Shown: positions 24,201 through 36,789, counted from the stretch's first letter. The stretch: DNA of 64,000 bases from Eumeta japonica (GCA_005406025.1 BGZK01001393.1:62001-126000); one strand, 5' to 3'. Notes: generated from the sequence alone by a model not told the origin. Made by a program: numbers and translations.

Positions 24201-25007
24201 TCTTTGTTTCTTCATTTAGTAATTGCATTACTTGCAAAATTGCAATACTTCAAAACCATATGCATACGTACCAAAACTATAAGGAACCAAAGAACGAATC
24301 AAACACTGCACAGAAGTTTGGTAGTTTTTACAATTCATTAATATTTTCGATATCTTGTAGTATTACTTTAACATTAGCAAAAAAAAATATGTAACGATGC
24401 TTTGTAATATTTAAAAAATAATAAACAAGTACCTTTTTGCAATTTATTTTTTGTTTCATTTTATGTAAAATATATCACCATATGCCAATTACAACAAATA
24501 ATAAGATTTACTTTTAGGAATCGATTATTAACAAGAAATTAGATTTTGTAAATATGAAAATGTGTTCTATTAATTTTTCATAAGTTGTGTTAATTTGAAC
24601 ATAAGTAGGTTTTACTTTACATTTCTCGTAGCATTAACATGAATTTTAGTTTTCTATAATTGCTGATAGATAAAATATAGTACCGCACACGGCCGTGGCT
24701 GGTTGCGGGTGGAGTCGCATCATGCTAACACTGATTTTCTAAATTAATAAAATATCTTAAGCCTGTATTAATAAATCACATTCAACTTTGAAACCGCGTA
24801 CTTGTTAGCACCGGAGGTGCTGTCCTAATTAAATTAATACATCGTACATAAGTTCATTCTTAAATGTGGTACATACCAACCGTGGGCGTTACAGGTGATT
24901 AAGAGTGAACGTCAGGACAACCCCTCATAAGCAAATTCATAAGCATTCTCAGAGTTGAGTGCAATTTATTAATACGGGCCTTAGTCAGTGAAACAAAATG
25001 TTTCTTA
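21201..25007. other. Long AT-rich non-coding stretch
   Basis: About 3.8 kb in which I find no supported gene or element. Scattered open frames of 60-86 codons (21031-21291, 22596-22853, 24155-24394) lack motifs. A CG-containing patch at 24680-24720 (ccgtggctggttgcgggtgg) is unexplained. Confidence 0.45.
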
Positions 25008-25205
25008 GCGCCTCTTCCACCATCTCTTGTTAAACTGACTTTCAACAAAAAGCCATTTTCAAAACTGGTTTTGCGTTCCAAGTCCTTCTTTTAGCGGTTT
25101 CTTGGCGCTAATAACTGTTAAAAGGAGAATGTAATGCAAAGCTAATTTTAAAAGTGACTTTTTGTTTAACGTCAGTTTAAGAGGAGGAGATGGTGGGAAA
25201 GGCCC
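25008..25205. mobile_element. PIF/Harbinger-like MITE (copy 1)
   Basis: About 198 bp with long terminal inverted repeats: the left end gcgcctcttccaccatctct reads inward as the inverse of the right end gagatggtgggaaaggccc. Internally, caacaaaaagccattttcaa mirrors ttttaaaagtgactttttgt. It is flanked by TTA on both sides (25005-25007 and 25206-25208), the TWA duplication typical of PIF/Harbinger. It has no coding capacity and would need a transposase in trans. Confidence 0.75.
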
Positions 25206-26517
25206 TTAGTGGATTTAAACTAAAGTAACTTAGTTGTCATTATAATGTTACCAAGTAGCATTACACAAGTTTCATAGCTGATTCAAATAAATACATTTGA
25301 TTATAATAAAAATTATATGGTTCAAATGTAACAACAACTTCTAAGTTGAATTTATTAAGCTGAATCAGTTACTATAATAATCTGTGTTGGTACAGTGTCT
25401 TAGTTTTGTGTAGTGTTGAATTAGTTGAAAAGTGAATTAGTTATTATAATAATTCTCCTGTTGATATTGACCAGATATTAAGTAAATTTGTTAAGATGGA
25501 TTAATTTATATAGTTATTTTTCATATTCATACTGAATAAGTTCTTAATTAATTTAGTTAACGAATAATAATATGAGCTATATAGTTGACAAGTCAATTGA
25601 ATAATGATAATCAATCAAAATCATGTTATTTGAATTGTCTAAGATCTTGTTAGGCTTGTATGGAACCAAGATACTTGATCACGGGAATCACAATTTTGTT
25701 AGGAGCAACCAAATTTGCGTACATATGTCTACACATGCGTACTTCTTACAACAGTTATATATGGATCTCTGTAGGTCCATAACTAAATAGCATTAAATAT
25801 TAATTTAAGTTAGCCGAAATTGCGACCACACCTACTTACTTCACAAAAGGTTCATTAATCATGCAAGCACAACCTATAAGGGAGTTGTATTGTACAATAT
25901 TTATGAATAGTTAAACTTTCAACGGGAGCCCGAGATCGAGTTTCGATTTTGCAATGAAACTCGTTCAATTCGCAGGTCACAAATTACACTGATTACGTCT
26001 TCACAGTGAAAGCTTAAGAGGGCCGAGGCACAATGTAATCGGCCGGTCGCGACGGAAGGGAATTATTCAGACCGTAAAGTCCGAACACCGTGAATTGATT
26101 TATCGCTCGTAATTCATTGCGCAGTCATCAAATTTTACTGACCTATCATAAATTTTTAGAGAATAACCTCTCGCGCTCGTCGATTAGAATGAAACATGTA
26201 TAAAGGAATTCTCGCCTAATAATATATTTATTCGAACAATACTAATGATATTTATTTTTGTCTTTATTTTAATAGAAATGGCGTTGTATTCGAAAAATTA
26301 TTAAAAAAAAATTGCTTCGTTATTCTCTTTTTGAAGTCCTCGTTCGCATCCTTCACTTGTACATGACGTTTACTATGAAGTTATACTTTTCAAAGCTCTC
26401 GAGAGCTGAATAAGAAGTAAGCGAATGCAATGCAAAATTTATTTAAGTTCCAAAGTTCAAAATACGAAATATTGTAATTTTTTCAAAGTTTTTCAATTAC
26501 AATTTTTTTAAAACTTA
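25206..26517. other. Non-coding stretch with a GC-rich island
   Basis: 25.2-25.9 kb is AT-rich with nothing recognised. 25920-26170 is a GC-rich patch (gggccgaggcacaatgtaat, cggccggtcgcgacggaagg) with no reading frame or repeat match, another candidate conserved non-coding element. Confidence 0.4.
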
Positions 26518-26712
26518 GAGCCCCTTCTGCCGTCTCCTTTCAAGCAGTTGTTTAACAAAAAGTCACTTTTAAAATGAAATTTGCGTTCCATGTCCTCTTT
26601 TTAACGAGTTTTAGACCGAACAACTGTTAAAATGAAGACGTCGAATGCATATTGAACTTTAAAATTGACTTTTTGTCAAACGCAGCTTAAAAGGAGATGG
26701 TGGCAGAGGCTC
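26518..26712. mobile_element. PIF/Harbinger-like MITE (copy 2)
   Basis: About 195 bp, same family as the copies at 25.0 and 52.6 kb: left end gagccccttctgccgtctcc, internal aacaaaaagtcacttttaaa, right end ggagatggtggcagaggctc. Flanks are TTA on the left and TGA on the right, a one-base-decayed TWA duplication. Confidence 0.75.
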
Positions 26713-27837
26713 TGAGCGTATTAGTTAGTGCCGCATGCATACTGGTGATAGATTTTTAAATAGTTACCTCTAATGAAGACGCTATAAAGCTTTGCTCCTT
26801 ATTTGTACCGCAAAAGATATAGAGTTATAACGTCAAACAAATTTATCTTCATTCGTGGCGCATAACTCACGCAAATGTATATGAAGATATACGACATATT
26901 TTTAAATAAAATAAATCTCTTACAAAGGACCTTATTATTATCGTTTTTAGATGTAATTTTGAATGACGCTGTTATTTATTAACCGAAGAGAAAGAATGGA
27001 GACACTCGTTGACGGGAGAAAAACAGAGAATAAAGACACATGATGAACATCTGTACGGCGGCGAAGCCAATATCGTATGCCGCGCGCATTACGAGGCCAA
27101 TTTCGTTTGGTCATTTTGTTTATGTGGGAATATATCTATGCTTTTCTATTTCAATGTAGTCGAAGTCACAGTAAATGGATGTTTATTAAGTAACTAATTT
27201 TAATGTAAATTATTGCATTTCTTAGATTTTTTTTTACATGACAACAAAACACGTTGTGGAAAATAAATAATAACAGCAAAGAAAAGTAACTATAAATTTT
27301 GTATTCCGATAGAACCGTACCGTTACGGAATGGACGTTTGTTTCACTCTCATAAATTGCTCGACCAAAATGTACATGAACTCGGAAAATTGCTTTTGCAT
27401 TTTAAACGATCACCTCTAAAATCAAATAGAATAACGGAATTTTTCTTTGTTTGTTTCGATTTGTACAAAAAATGAAAGTTTCAAGATCATGATCATTAAT
27501 AGTTTGGACATTTTTTGACACAAATCATTTAAAGTATAAACTCTTTTCTCGTTATAAAATTAGTAAATTCCCTTTTATCTCATTGATTCTTCTATTCACA
27601 GTACATTCACGCTATTCATCTTCCATCATCTCGAATACATACATTATTCATTTTATTTTATATTTCTCTATTTACATTCAAAACAGTTTAGAAAATCGAA
27701 ACGTGCACGCTGAAAACTATTTTTATTTAGTAAGCGTAAAAACCTATAAAAATCTGCAAAAACCTACAAACTAAGAATAATTTTTTTATTAAAGAAAGAA
27801 AAATATTAGATAAAATAAAAATTTTGACTTGTCATAC
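26713..27837. other. AT-rich non-coding stretch
   Basis: No gene recognised. Open frames near 27009-27197 and 27583-27774 are short and featureless. Confidence 0.4.
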
Positions 27838-28250
27838 CTTATGAATATATACAATGGACTTTATCATGCATTCATGCATCTTTTCGCAAACATTCATAAT
27901 CTACTTCTTTTTTGGAACAACTTTTCCAAATTAACTATAACAAAAATATATTGAAAATATATTTCCAAAAGATAAAAAAGAATATAGACACAACCCTAAT
28001 AAATGCTCGGCCAGACTGCAAGCGGGGCGCGCTGTAGTGCAATACTTACTGCACTACCTACTGTACGTCGACTGCTATAAGGTTGTCAGTACATTTGTAC
28101 ATAGATGTTCTAAGCTATTTTTCCTCAGAAAAGCCTACTTCAACGACTATGATTTCCTTGGCAATTTTTTTTATAAGGGGAGGAAATTATGAATATTTGC
28201 AAAAAGATGCATGATAAAATACGTCCTGTACATGGTACAAACCACCGTAA
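27838..28250. mobile_element. TIR element, about 410 bp, non-autonomous
   Basis: Left arm (27851-27900, ending ttttcgcaaacattcataat) and right arm (starting attatgaatatttgcaaaaa near 28187, then gatgcatgataaaatacgtc) are inverted copies; the left arm carries an 8-bp internal duplication of atgcattc. A third, isolated copy of the right arm lies at about 59447-59495. The core holds a short GC-rich patch (28015-28035). No coding capacity. Confidence 0.6.
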
Positions 28251-28339
28251 CACTCTTGACAGTTATACGTCAAAGCTCTTACTGAACGTTACTAATTGTC
28301 TACAATTTAGAAGTAATAATAGAGCATCAATAACTTATC

Positions 28340-28520
28340 GTTGACGACTTATTAAAGCCATCAACGAAAAACCCGACGAATCGCCCGGAGTTTACAGAAA
28401 ATCAAAATCACACCGCTGTAGCTCATCGTGCGCCTGGCTCTGGCACCGGTAGAGCGATAAAAAGAGGTGCGGCTGCCGCCCCCTCGTCTCATCTGAATGC
28501 ATGGGCCGGAGAATCTTATA
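28340..28520. other. GC-rich island
   Basis: Sequence such as gcgcctggctctggcaccgg and gtgcggctgccgccccctcg stands out from the AT-rich flanks. No coding or repeat explanation was found. Confidence 0.35.
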
Positions 28521-29339
28521 CCTTCGATACTCCATAACAGAAACTCAACATTTTATTGCTTCCTGTGAATTTTTATGCGAGTTTTTCTTATTGGGGAACG
28601 CTTTCCATTGCATCGAATAAATATTTTATTTTTACAAATCCGTCAGAGAAAACGTTTGTTCTCGATCGATTCTACAGGTCCATAGATTAATTAGGCTGTC
28701 GACTGTCTGTTATGTCCTTTCCCTACATTCTATTTATTCATACCTTTTTCCCTATCCGATAGAAAATTTCTATTTATCGATAGTTTTTCTTTTCTTATTA
28801 ACCTTCTGACAGACCCTTAGTCATCTCGGATTGAGATATTTGCCAATGGGAATACTCATACCTTACCAGAAATTACTCTTTCTACGATTTTGATACTGAT
28901 AATCTACTGATTAGAGACAGCTATCACTAAACTTAGGATAGCAAAACAGCTATTAATCTACAACAGATCAGCCGGTTTGTATCTATTATGAAAGACTAGA
29001 TAAAGAAACTCTGTAGATTTTTATTGTCTTTTTTTATAAATTAATAAGGTGCCATAGGACGCTCGGTCTGTGTTTACATTGATGTAACAATATTAATTAA
29101 TGTAACTTAATTACCATACAGCGAAAAATAATTTTGGGTGACAGTTTATTGTGTATTTTATATCAAAATTGTGTGAAAATGACAACTTCAAATATTTTAT
29201 AGCTTACGATTTTTCACGAATGTTTTTATTGTGTGTATAAGTTATTTGCTTGCATAGTATTCACATAGTACTATCGCGCGCAGCACCTAAGCATGTGCTG
29301 ATACTCTTCCTTCCCAAAGACCAAGCCCGCTACGACGCT
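28521..29339. other. AT-rich non-coding stretch
   Basis: Nothing recognised. Confidence 0.4.
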
Positions 29340-29705
29340 GTACAACTACTGTTCCACTGCAGTAAGTCTGTACTGTAGCCAACTTGGCTGCAAGACAAAA
29401 ATGAGCCAACTCGACCGGTCACAGACCAAACTTTTTCAGAATGCGGATGTGAAGCAGCGACTTTCACTTTTGGTTTTCGTCCGGCGAGTGAGAGTTCCGG
29501 TAGCCCATTCCCCATCGGCCTCTTGCATCAATCCGATACCTCTCCGTTAGCTTTTACTTAAAGGAGATCATTATTCTCTCTAAAGAGGTCAGGAACGCAC
29601 TCGTGATTCCTCATGTGTTGCAAGTGTCAATGGGGGGCTGTGACTATGTATTCTCTGATAGTTGGCTTGCTCATTTGCCCCTCGACTATGTTATAAAAAA
29701 AAAGC
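29340..29705 (+). repeat. Lepidopteran interspersed repeat, near full length (copy 7)
   Basis: Blocks: gtactgtagccaacttggct, cgaccggtcacagaccaaac, gaatgcggatgtgaagcagc, tccggcgagtgagagttccg, gtgtcaatggggggctgtga, gcttgctcatttgcccctcg and ttataaaaaaaaag. Reading frames at 29330-29515 (-) and 29603-29788 (+) lie within or across it and are discounted. Confidence 0.75.
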
Positions 29706-29827
29706 TCCGTTTCAAAACCAACGTATCTGATTATTTCGGTTGCTACTCAAAGTTTGATGTCATAAATCGGACGTTCCACTTTACCTAATAAATCATTTCA
29801 TATATTCACATCTTCCATCTTAATTTG

Positions 29828-29831
<4 letters not shown>

Positions 29832-29881
<50 letters not shown>
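29832..29881. repeat. (AT)n microsatellite
   Basis: About 50 bp of uninterrupted AT repeat. Confidence 0.95.
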
Positions 29882-29883
<2 letters not shown>

Positions 29884-30089
29884 AACATATATATACTTAT
29901 ATTGATCTAAAAATATCAGCAGTAAGCTATCGGTGTTTTATTTCATTTTCCAAACCTGATTAGGCTACGTACACTCGTTAATACTAAAATATAAACTTGT
30001 CCCACCTTTGCTGTATCAGCCATATAATATGCATATTTATTATCTGCAAAATATTACATTTTAATATACCACGCGCCGTAAATTCGTTG

Positions 30090-30700
30090 AACTTTTTAAA
30101 CACCTAAAAAGTTAAGCATACTTCAGAAATCGATAACCAAAATATGCTAGTTTTCCGCCAGAACGGCCTATAATAATGCAATAATTCATTGCGCTAATTT
30201 TCGCTACCGTCGCTACACAACTCCAACCCAGAAATTTCCATTCGAAGAACAGAAAAACCCTTTGGAGGTCTTCGCGACTCGAAAGGCCGAAGAACGCGTA
30301 CAAAAACGACGACAGTCGCAAGTTTCACTACTAAGTCATCCCTTAGTCAATATAATATCTATCTAATCTCGGTCCCTAAGGACGACTCCCTCGAAGTTGC
30401 GGCCGAAGTGGTCGGCCGCGCGCCGTATCTCGCGTTACGGCCGCGTCGAGGGCGCGCGCGGTCCGGCGGCGGCGCGCTTTGACTGCGAACGCTATGCCCT
30501 TGGGATGTTATCGTTTACATCCGGATTTTGCGGTTTTAGACTTCTGAGCTCTCGGTTTTAATCTGGAACCTCTCTCGCGTCGCCACACCGACCGCCAGGC
30601 GATCGCCGTTTTTTGAGCCTGTCGCTCGTATCGACATATCGGTTATAATGAACGAGGGTGGCAATTCCGGTCGAAGTCTACGTGGGCGTTTGTCAGAAAG
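30090..30700. other. Strong CpG island (core 30390-30500)
   Basis: The densest CpG sequence of the window: ggccgcgcgccgtatctcgc, ggccgcgtcgagggcgcgcg, gtccggcggcggcgcgcttt. Overlapping minus-strand frames (30112-30321, 30536-30727) show no known domain. It could be a promoter or first non-coding exon, or a conserved regulatory element, possibly for the minus-strand DPP-like gene or another gene outside the window. Not repeated elsewhere here. Confidence 0.45.
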
Positions 30701-30993
30701 TCGCTTATAATGATATCGCACTATCAATTAATCAATCCTATCGGAATTAAAGCACTACTTATAACTCATTACATTCGTGACAAATGTCTATCATTGTTTA
30801 GTAAGCTTAATATCACATTAATTTATACTGACAAATGTTTAAACAAACGCGTCATAGAATCCCAAATACTTATTAATGTAAAAATTTGTATGTTTGTTGC
30901 TCAATATTGCTTTAACGGCTGAACACAATTGCGGAAACTTTAATCTAATATAGCTTATACATCAGAAGAGCATATTGTGTTTTATAAACATAC

Positions 30994-31530
30994 AACTTTT
31001 GCTCGTGGTTTCGTTTGCGTGGTATACAACGAATGCGTTGCTTATGCCGATTGACCATTGTTAACAACAGTGTTCAAGAGAAGTTCAAATTCAAAATCTA
31101 AGGTTTATGTAAGGAAAGACAAGCAGTATTGGGATCAGGATCAAAATCGTAACTTTGATCGTTTCATAATAAAAAAGAAGTGGCGGCATTTCGCGTATTT
31201 TCGGTGAAAGAATAAGTTCTTCTGTTATAGAATCGAGGACGGGACCGAAATAGGAATTATGGTCGATAAAGTTATTGATCGGCTAAAAGGTGGAAGGATT
31301 CGTTGTATGTCCACGAGTGCGGAGCCGTGCGTGTATTATGCAGGTTTCGAACAGAATCAAAGTCTAGATTGGGACCAGAATTGAATTCAAAAGCGGAGCC
31401 GGGACTGGAAGCAAAAGAAGAAACAGCATCGGGCTCATGGTTGACAGCGTGATCGGTCGATATAAAATATGAAAGTATTCTTTCGTAGTCCACGCGGGCG
31501 GAGCACAGTGGGACAAAAGCTAGAAAAAAA
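30994..31530. repeat. TIR-flanked CTAGCTTTTG-family repeat with GATCCNGATCC-type body
   Basis: The left end acttttgctcgtggtttcgt is the inverse of the right end (gggcggagcacagtgggaca then aaaagctag). Between them lie gattgggaccagaattgaat, gagccgggactggaagcaaa and related phrases, the inverse of the 15.2 kb body. The minus-strand open frame at 31272-31493 is a product of this repeat. Confidence 0.6.
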
Positions 31531-32159
31531 GGAACTTAAGAGGATACAGCTTAGGAAATAAATTGAGATTGTTCATCAAACATATTGTTATTGTGTTATA
31601 CATTTAACGTGCGTACGGTTTTTGGTATTCATATTATTTGTATACTGTTTAATGACATACGCACAAAACTTTTTCCAATATAACGTATTTATTATTGCTT
31701 ATAACGACCGACTTTGGCGGTCGCTAGGACCAGCATCACATTTGATTTGTGTATTAATATTAAACTAGTGCTGGAAGCAATACACTAACAACCTTTTTTC
31801 ATGTTTGCGGTATACTCGAAAAACCCTAAATTAAATTGTTAATAAAATATCTTAGAATTGCATTCCAATTTACGTTAAGGGTAACGTTTATTATCAAGTA
31901 ATTTATGAAAAGACTACTTAAACAAATGTTCTTGATGAGATATGCTATTTCTCAGCAAATACATTTACTATAAAAGAGATATTGAAAAATGATTACATTT
32001 AAAATGTCACTATATTTTAATGGAACATTATAAATTGAATAACTTTTTTTAAACAATACGAACTTAAGTAAAATGTGCCTCTGAATAGAGACAACTTGAT
32101 AATTTTTTATAAACATATCTATACATTTACATAATTTTTTAAATGTCTCGTAAGGAACA
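31531..32159. other. AT-rich non-coding stretch
   Basis: No supported gene; the 87-codon minus frame extending to 32215 runs into the next repeat. Confidence 0.4.
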
Positions 32160-32470
32160 TCATTTTTAGGGTTCCCTAGTAAACAAGGAACCGTTACAGT
32201 TTCGTCCGAAACCATGTCCGTTCTTCGGTGTGTCTGTCTTTTTGTCCGCGGCTATGTTCAAAGTCTCTTAGTACTAAAAAGCTGTATTTTGGTATAGATA
32301 TCCGTACAAATTGATTCCGTGTACAGTGGTAGAATTAAAACTCCATAAAAAATACACTTTTTAGGGTTCCTTAAGCGTAAATTGGTGATGATTTTTTTCT
32401 CGTCAGTCTCATGCTGTGAAGTATCATTGGACAGCTCGTTCAAAAACATTGCGGGTCCGCGAAAACCGGC
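32160..32470 (+). repeat. TTTTTAGGGTTCC-type lepidopteran repeat
   Basis: tttttagggttccctagtaa near 32162, then ccgttcttcggtgtgtctgt and cttttttgtccgcggctatg-like sequence, and a second tttttagggttccttaagcg near 32360. This phrase set is familiar to me from lepidopteran intergenic repeats; class not assigned. Confidence 0.5.
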
Positions 32471-33092
32471 TTTTTGTTGATTAAATTATGCGTTTCCGTA
32501 ATATTAAGGTTTAAAGTGTTAATTTTCGTTAGAGCCAAGGGTCCACTTACCTGCCGGCTAAATGGCTGTTCTTGGGCATGTAACAAAATTACGGCAGTAG
32601 TATGAGTATAGAAGTTAAAAGGAAAACTATCACAGCTAAGTAGGTCGTATTAGTTAACGAGTAATAGTCGATCAACTGACAAAATGTATTTTAAGAAGTG
32701 AAAAGAAAAATTTCGTACAAATCTCGTTGAAAAGTACTTAGATTAAGTTGTTGGCTGTTTATAATAGGTAGTAGGTAGTAATATAAATTTACGAACCATT
32801 TAAAGTTATGGATATATAAAATTATGGATTAACAAAATTGTAACATACTTGACACCCGTTCTAAGACCGTTTTTAGACGTTATTGGCCGTCAAACTCTGA
32901 ACTTAATTAAAAGTTTCATAGTATCAAAAAAAAGCCATCTTCTAAGTCTAAATTATAAGAATATCACAATGGCGTTGTATATTCAAAATCTTTCGGTGTA
33001 AGATATATATTTATGTTGGTTTAGAGAATATCCATGATGACTGTTATTAATATAAGCTAATTCGCAGCAGCGCTTGAATATGTAGCCATCTG
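32471..33092. other. AT-rich non-coding stretch
   Basis: Nothing recognised. Confidence 0.4.
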
Positions 33093-33168
33093 TAGAGAAG
33101 TTGTCGAATGTTTATATTGTTTATATCCACATTGATGTATACAATATAAATATTCAACAACTTCTCTA
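33093..33168. repeat. Inverted repeat, 27-bp arms, 22-nt loop
   Basis: Arms 33093-33119 and 33142-33168 are reverse complements with two mismatches; the arm begins tagagaagttgtcgaatg. Confidence 0.9.
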
Positions 33169-33534
33169 AATTGAATTACACGTCATTAGAACAACGAAAA
33201 ATATGAAGGAAGACTGATTATTCTTCTAAGACAAGTCGAATAACTTTGCGTAGTATCTAATTCTGATGACATGTGTATGATTTATGTAACGACACAACCG
33301 GATGACCAATTAAGGCACATTCCGACTGACGAGCAGGCTGCGGTCAGCAATGAAATAGTTTCCATTTTGAGATTATTTTTACATACAGAATAATGGCGTT
33401 TGATGTGACCTTTTATTCATTTTTTACATTATAATAAGTGATAGTAGTAATAAGAATAAAATTTATTCATATAGATTCATAAATAGGCCGTCGAACGTCT
33501 TCAGTGTGCACAAGATTTTTTTCTTATTTTACGC
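33169..33534. other. Non-coding stretch
   Basis: Nothing recognised. Confidence 0.35.
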
Positions 33535-34030
33535 ATATCTGTTTCGTCTGCGGCTATATTCGGATAGACGTAGGATAAACTACTTCAACTTTACATCACA
33601 TCAAAATGAACGGCGCACCATCTGTATTAACTGTGAAAAATTCTAAACACCTCGGCTGCAAAGTAGATTGCAACGCAACTGATATTAAAGATTGCTCAAC
33701 TTGTGGGCATATTTTAGTTTGGTGTTTACATTAAAATAGATTGACTTCTTATTTGAATAAATTGACCTTTTTAATTCACCCAAGAGGTAGATAAATATTT
33801 GTATAACAGTATCAACTTATTGTTTGATATTGGATTCAACAACAAAAGTGTGAAATTCTGGCAGTGACACGGATTTCTGTCACTTTAAAACATTGACTGT
33901 TCAATCATTCTGTGTACCAAAACTAACAAAATTGAGTAGAAAGGTTAAATTTTCATTTCTTTTAACACACATGTTCGTATATATTAAGCGCTGAATGCGA
34001 GCGAGCGAAGTCGGGGACGAAAGCTAGGGT
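33535..34030. repeat. TIR-flanked CTAGCTTTCG-family repeat, degraded
   Basis: tctgtttcgtctgcggctat at the left is a degraded inverse of gagcgaagtcggggacgaaa followed by gctag at the right. The interior carries no coding signal. Confidence 0.4.
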
Positions 34031-34318
34031 TGCTTCATAACGGTCACAACCAAATCCCGTCGGATTGATTCAATGCGACGTCTTGTCATTTTAAAACTTT
34101 TTAACGATGTTAACCATCACTCCCGAGGCGGGCGGCGGCTCGTCGCTCATTTCTTGAGCAGTACGCCAAAGATCGCTTACCGGATATCTTGATGTAACTT
34201 GGCACTCTCTCGTTGTAAAAGCCTTTTACAATTAAACAACATTTTTACTTTTATTAAAGGGAAAACTCCTGCCGACTGCGACCCGAATATTTTCTTTATT
34301 TATACGGATGCTTGTAAT

Positions 34319-34468
34319 CGGCTTCCGCTGTATTGTCTATTGTAAAAGTTACAATAGACAATATACAGAAGCCGTAAGTACTAACAAGGCGCAATATATA
34401 TATAACGTATGCTTCTCCGAATCATCAACAGAGAGCTATATTCGCGCCTTGTTAGTACTTACGGCTTC
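34319..34468. repeat. Compound palindrome: two overlapping inverted repeats
   Basis: The first hairpin pairs 34319-34344 (cggcttccgctgtattgtct start) with 34350-34374, one indel/mismatch region, 5-nt loop. The second pairs 34368-34392 (gaagccgtaagtactaacaa start) with 34444-34468, 25 bp perfect, 51-nt loop. They share the gaagccg segment, so three inverted copies of that segment occur and alternative folds compete. Confidence 0.85.
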
Positions 34469-34615
34469 CGTATATTATTCCGTATATTATATATATATAT
34501 AATAGACCCTTTACGTCGAGTTTTGAATTTGACGCCCGTATATCGGACGGTAAAAGCAGGTGGTCGCCACTCTAAATGCATTTTCGTCAATGTAGGACGT
34601 CGAAATAGTTCTAGG

Positions 34616-34621
<6 letters not shown>

Positions 34622-34657
<36 letters not shown>
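34622..34657. repeat. (TA)n microsatellite
   Basis: About 36 bp of TA repeat with one TG interruption. Confidence 0.9.
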
Positions 34658-35519
34658 TGCCATCTAGTGACGGACATGTGAAATAAAGTATACGTACTGT
34701 TCTAATGCAATATTGTGGGCGATATCACAATATGTATTTATTTGACGTCTTTGTATTGTATCTATGGGAAGGTTGCTTGTTTTATTTATTAGAAATTCGC
34801 AAGTATAAAATGGACTTACAGGGGAAAAATAAAGACGGACAAAAAAATGTATTTCCAACTTTTCTTGCCATTTGCAAAATACGTTTAAGGGCTATTGTTC
34901 TTCTATAAAGTAAGGATAAAATTACATTTACTTGAATTATTTTAGATTTTTCAAAGAACATAGAGAGGGATTGGTCAATATTTAAACGTTTTTAGTATTT
35001 ATATTAAAGAAAGTGTTTAAGAATATGCTCATTGAGGTCATTCATGTCTCCAGTAGATCTGTTCATATAAAAAAAAATTGTCGATTTTATTCTTTTATCC
35101 CCCAGCAATCCGTTACTAATTATTTTAGAGACATGAACATCGTATTAAATGTGGATCAAGTTATTAAATAATTACGCCAAATTGCAAGTTTACAACAAAC
35201 GGTTTTTGCAATGCCGCTGTCAGACAGACGAACGGATGTGACCTATAAGAGTTTCATTTTATTCTTAATGAGGTACCGAACTAAGATTACGTGGTAGATT
35301 TACATAATTTTACAACTTCATCGTATTGGGATGTTGCACCAACAGAGTAAAAATGATGATATTTTCTTCTACCTTCTCAACTGTTACTTCGTTAATTCTA
35401 TTTATTGGAAAAAAAATATCGTGTATTTTTTCTGCAATTCATAAGTCGCAATCGTAAACTAGTTTTTAACTTTCCACTATGACAATTCAAAAATTTTTAT
35501 AAAATTGTTAAGTTACTGT
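34658..35519. other. Non-coding stretch
   Basis: Nothing recognised; the open frames on both strands (34664-34908) are AT-driven. Confidence 0.4.
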
Positions 35520-36680
35520 TTTCAGTTCGATTTTCGAAAATCGAGTTTATGTCAGATCTTGACGTTTTAGGGTCCTATCCATCTATTTAGAATATTTTCC
35601 GAGTCTGTCCGTCTGTCTGTGTCTGAGTGTGTGTCTGTGTCTTTGCTTGCGTCTTTGTTGTGTCTATCTCTCTGTCTCTCTCTCTTTCTCTGTGAGTGTA
35701 TGTGTATGCGTGCATGCGTATGTGTATGTGTAAACCTCTCATAACTTTTGAACAGATTAACCGATGGAAGCGAAATTTAGATATTCGAAAAAAGTACATT
35801 CAAGTCAGACTTTCTGAAAATTCGAACTGATTTCGCTCAGTCAATTTTGAGAAATATCAAAAATAAAAAACCTTTTATTTTTTAAAAATACATTTAAATT
35901 ACTCGACCGATCGAAACAAATAGTTGCATCGATTGCCGCAAGTTATATGAAAATCGGTTGATTTGTTCGAAAGAGATGGTTAGAGAAAAAAATTTCGAAA
36001 AAGGGTTTTTTTACAATATTTTAAAAACTATTCTACCGAAAATTCTCAAATCTATCCAGCCGTTTTCTTTGAGAAATGAGTAGATCGTTCCTACTTGCAT
36101 CAAAATCGGTTTATTTGCTCAAGAGAAATTGCAAAAAACATCAAAATTAAATAACGTGTTCTAAACATATCGTAGATGAAATATTTAAAAATAGCGTTTT
36201 TTATCTTCCCGCTATGTAAATTGAATACTTTTCATGACTTGGGAAGATAATAAGGTTTTCAGTCCGATTTTGAAAACCGAGTTTTCATCAGATCTTAACG
36301 TTTTAGGTTTCGAGAAATCTATTTTGACCATATTCCAAATGATGTCTGTATGTGTCTGTTGAAAGAATTTTCAAAAAGTGTTTTATTAGAATAAATTGCT
36401 ATACCGATAAATTCCAAAATCTAATTAGCTCTCCTGTTTGAAAAAAGTCGATCATTGCAAACTGCATCGAATTCGGTGGCTTAGCTTGAGAGATATCGTT
36501 AACAAAAAATTAGAAAAAAAGCTGTTTGTTTTTTTTTTTCAAAATAACAGAAATTCTTGATAGGATGATATACGATACCCGTTCATCTTTTTGTCTCTTA
36601 AAATTTGTGTCGGACGCCATAAAAAAGAACCAAATCGAACAACGCGTTCAAAAGATATCGTAAATGAAATATTAAAAATC
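35520..36680 (+). repeat. Dispersed repeat, two tandem diverged units
   Basis: Unit starts at 35520 (ttcagttcgattttcgaaaa then gtcagatcttgacgtttta) and at about 36257 (ttcagtccgattttgaaaac then catcagatcttaacgtttta). Each continues with a T/G/C simple-sequence tract or phrases such as cataacttttgaacagatta, tcgatcattgcaaactgcat and gagatatcgttaacaaaaaa. A third unit lies at 47992-48560. The 35605-35735 part is a GTCT/TGTG simple-sequence tract that creates a spurious minus-strand frame. Confidence 0.65.
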
Positions 36681-36789
36681 AATGAAACATATAAATAATG
36701 TGAACTCGAAGAGCTCAGAACGCATTAGGACTATATTTTTGAGCACGAAGAGAAACATTGAAATTGGTCTTTTGAGCGTGATAATTGAA

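Noticed and set aside
35587..35799. Minus frame with RERERDRE and QTQTHTQTQT segments
   Set aside because: Translation of a GTCT/TGTG simple-sequence tract.
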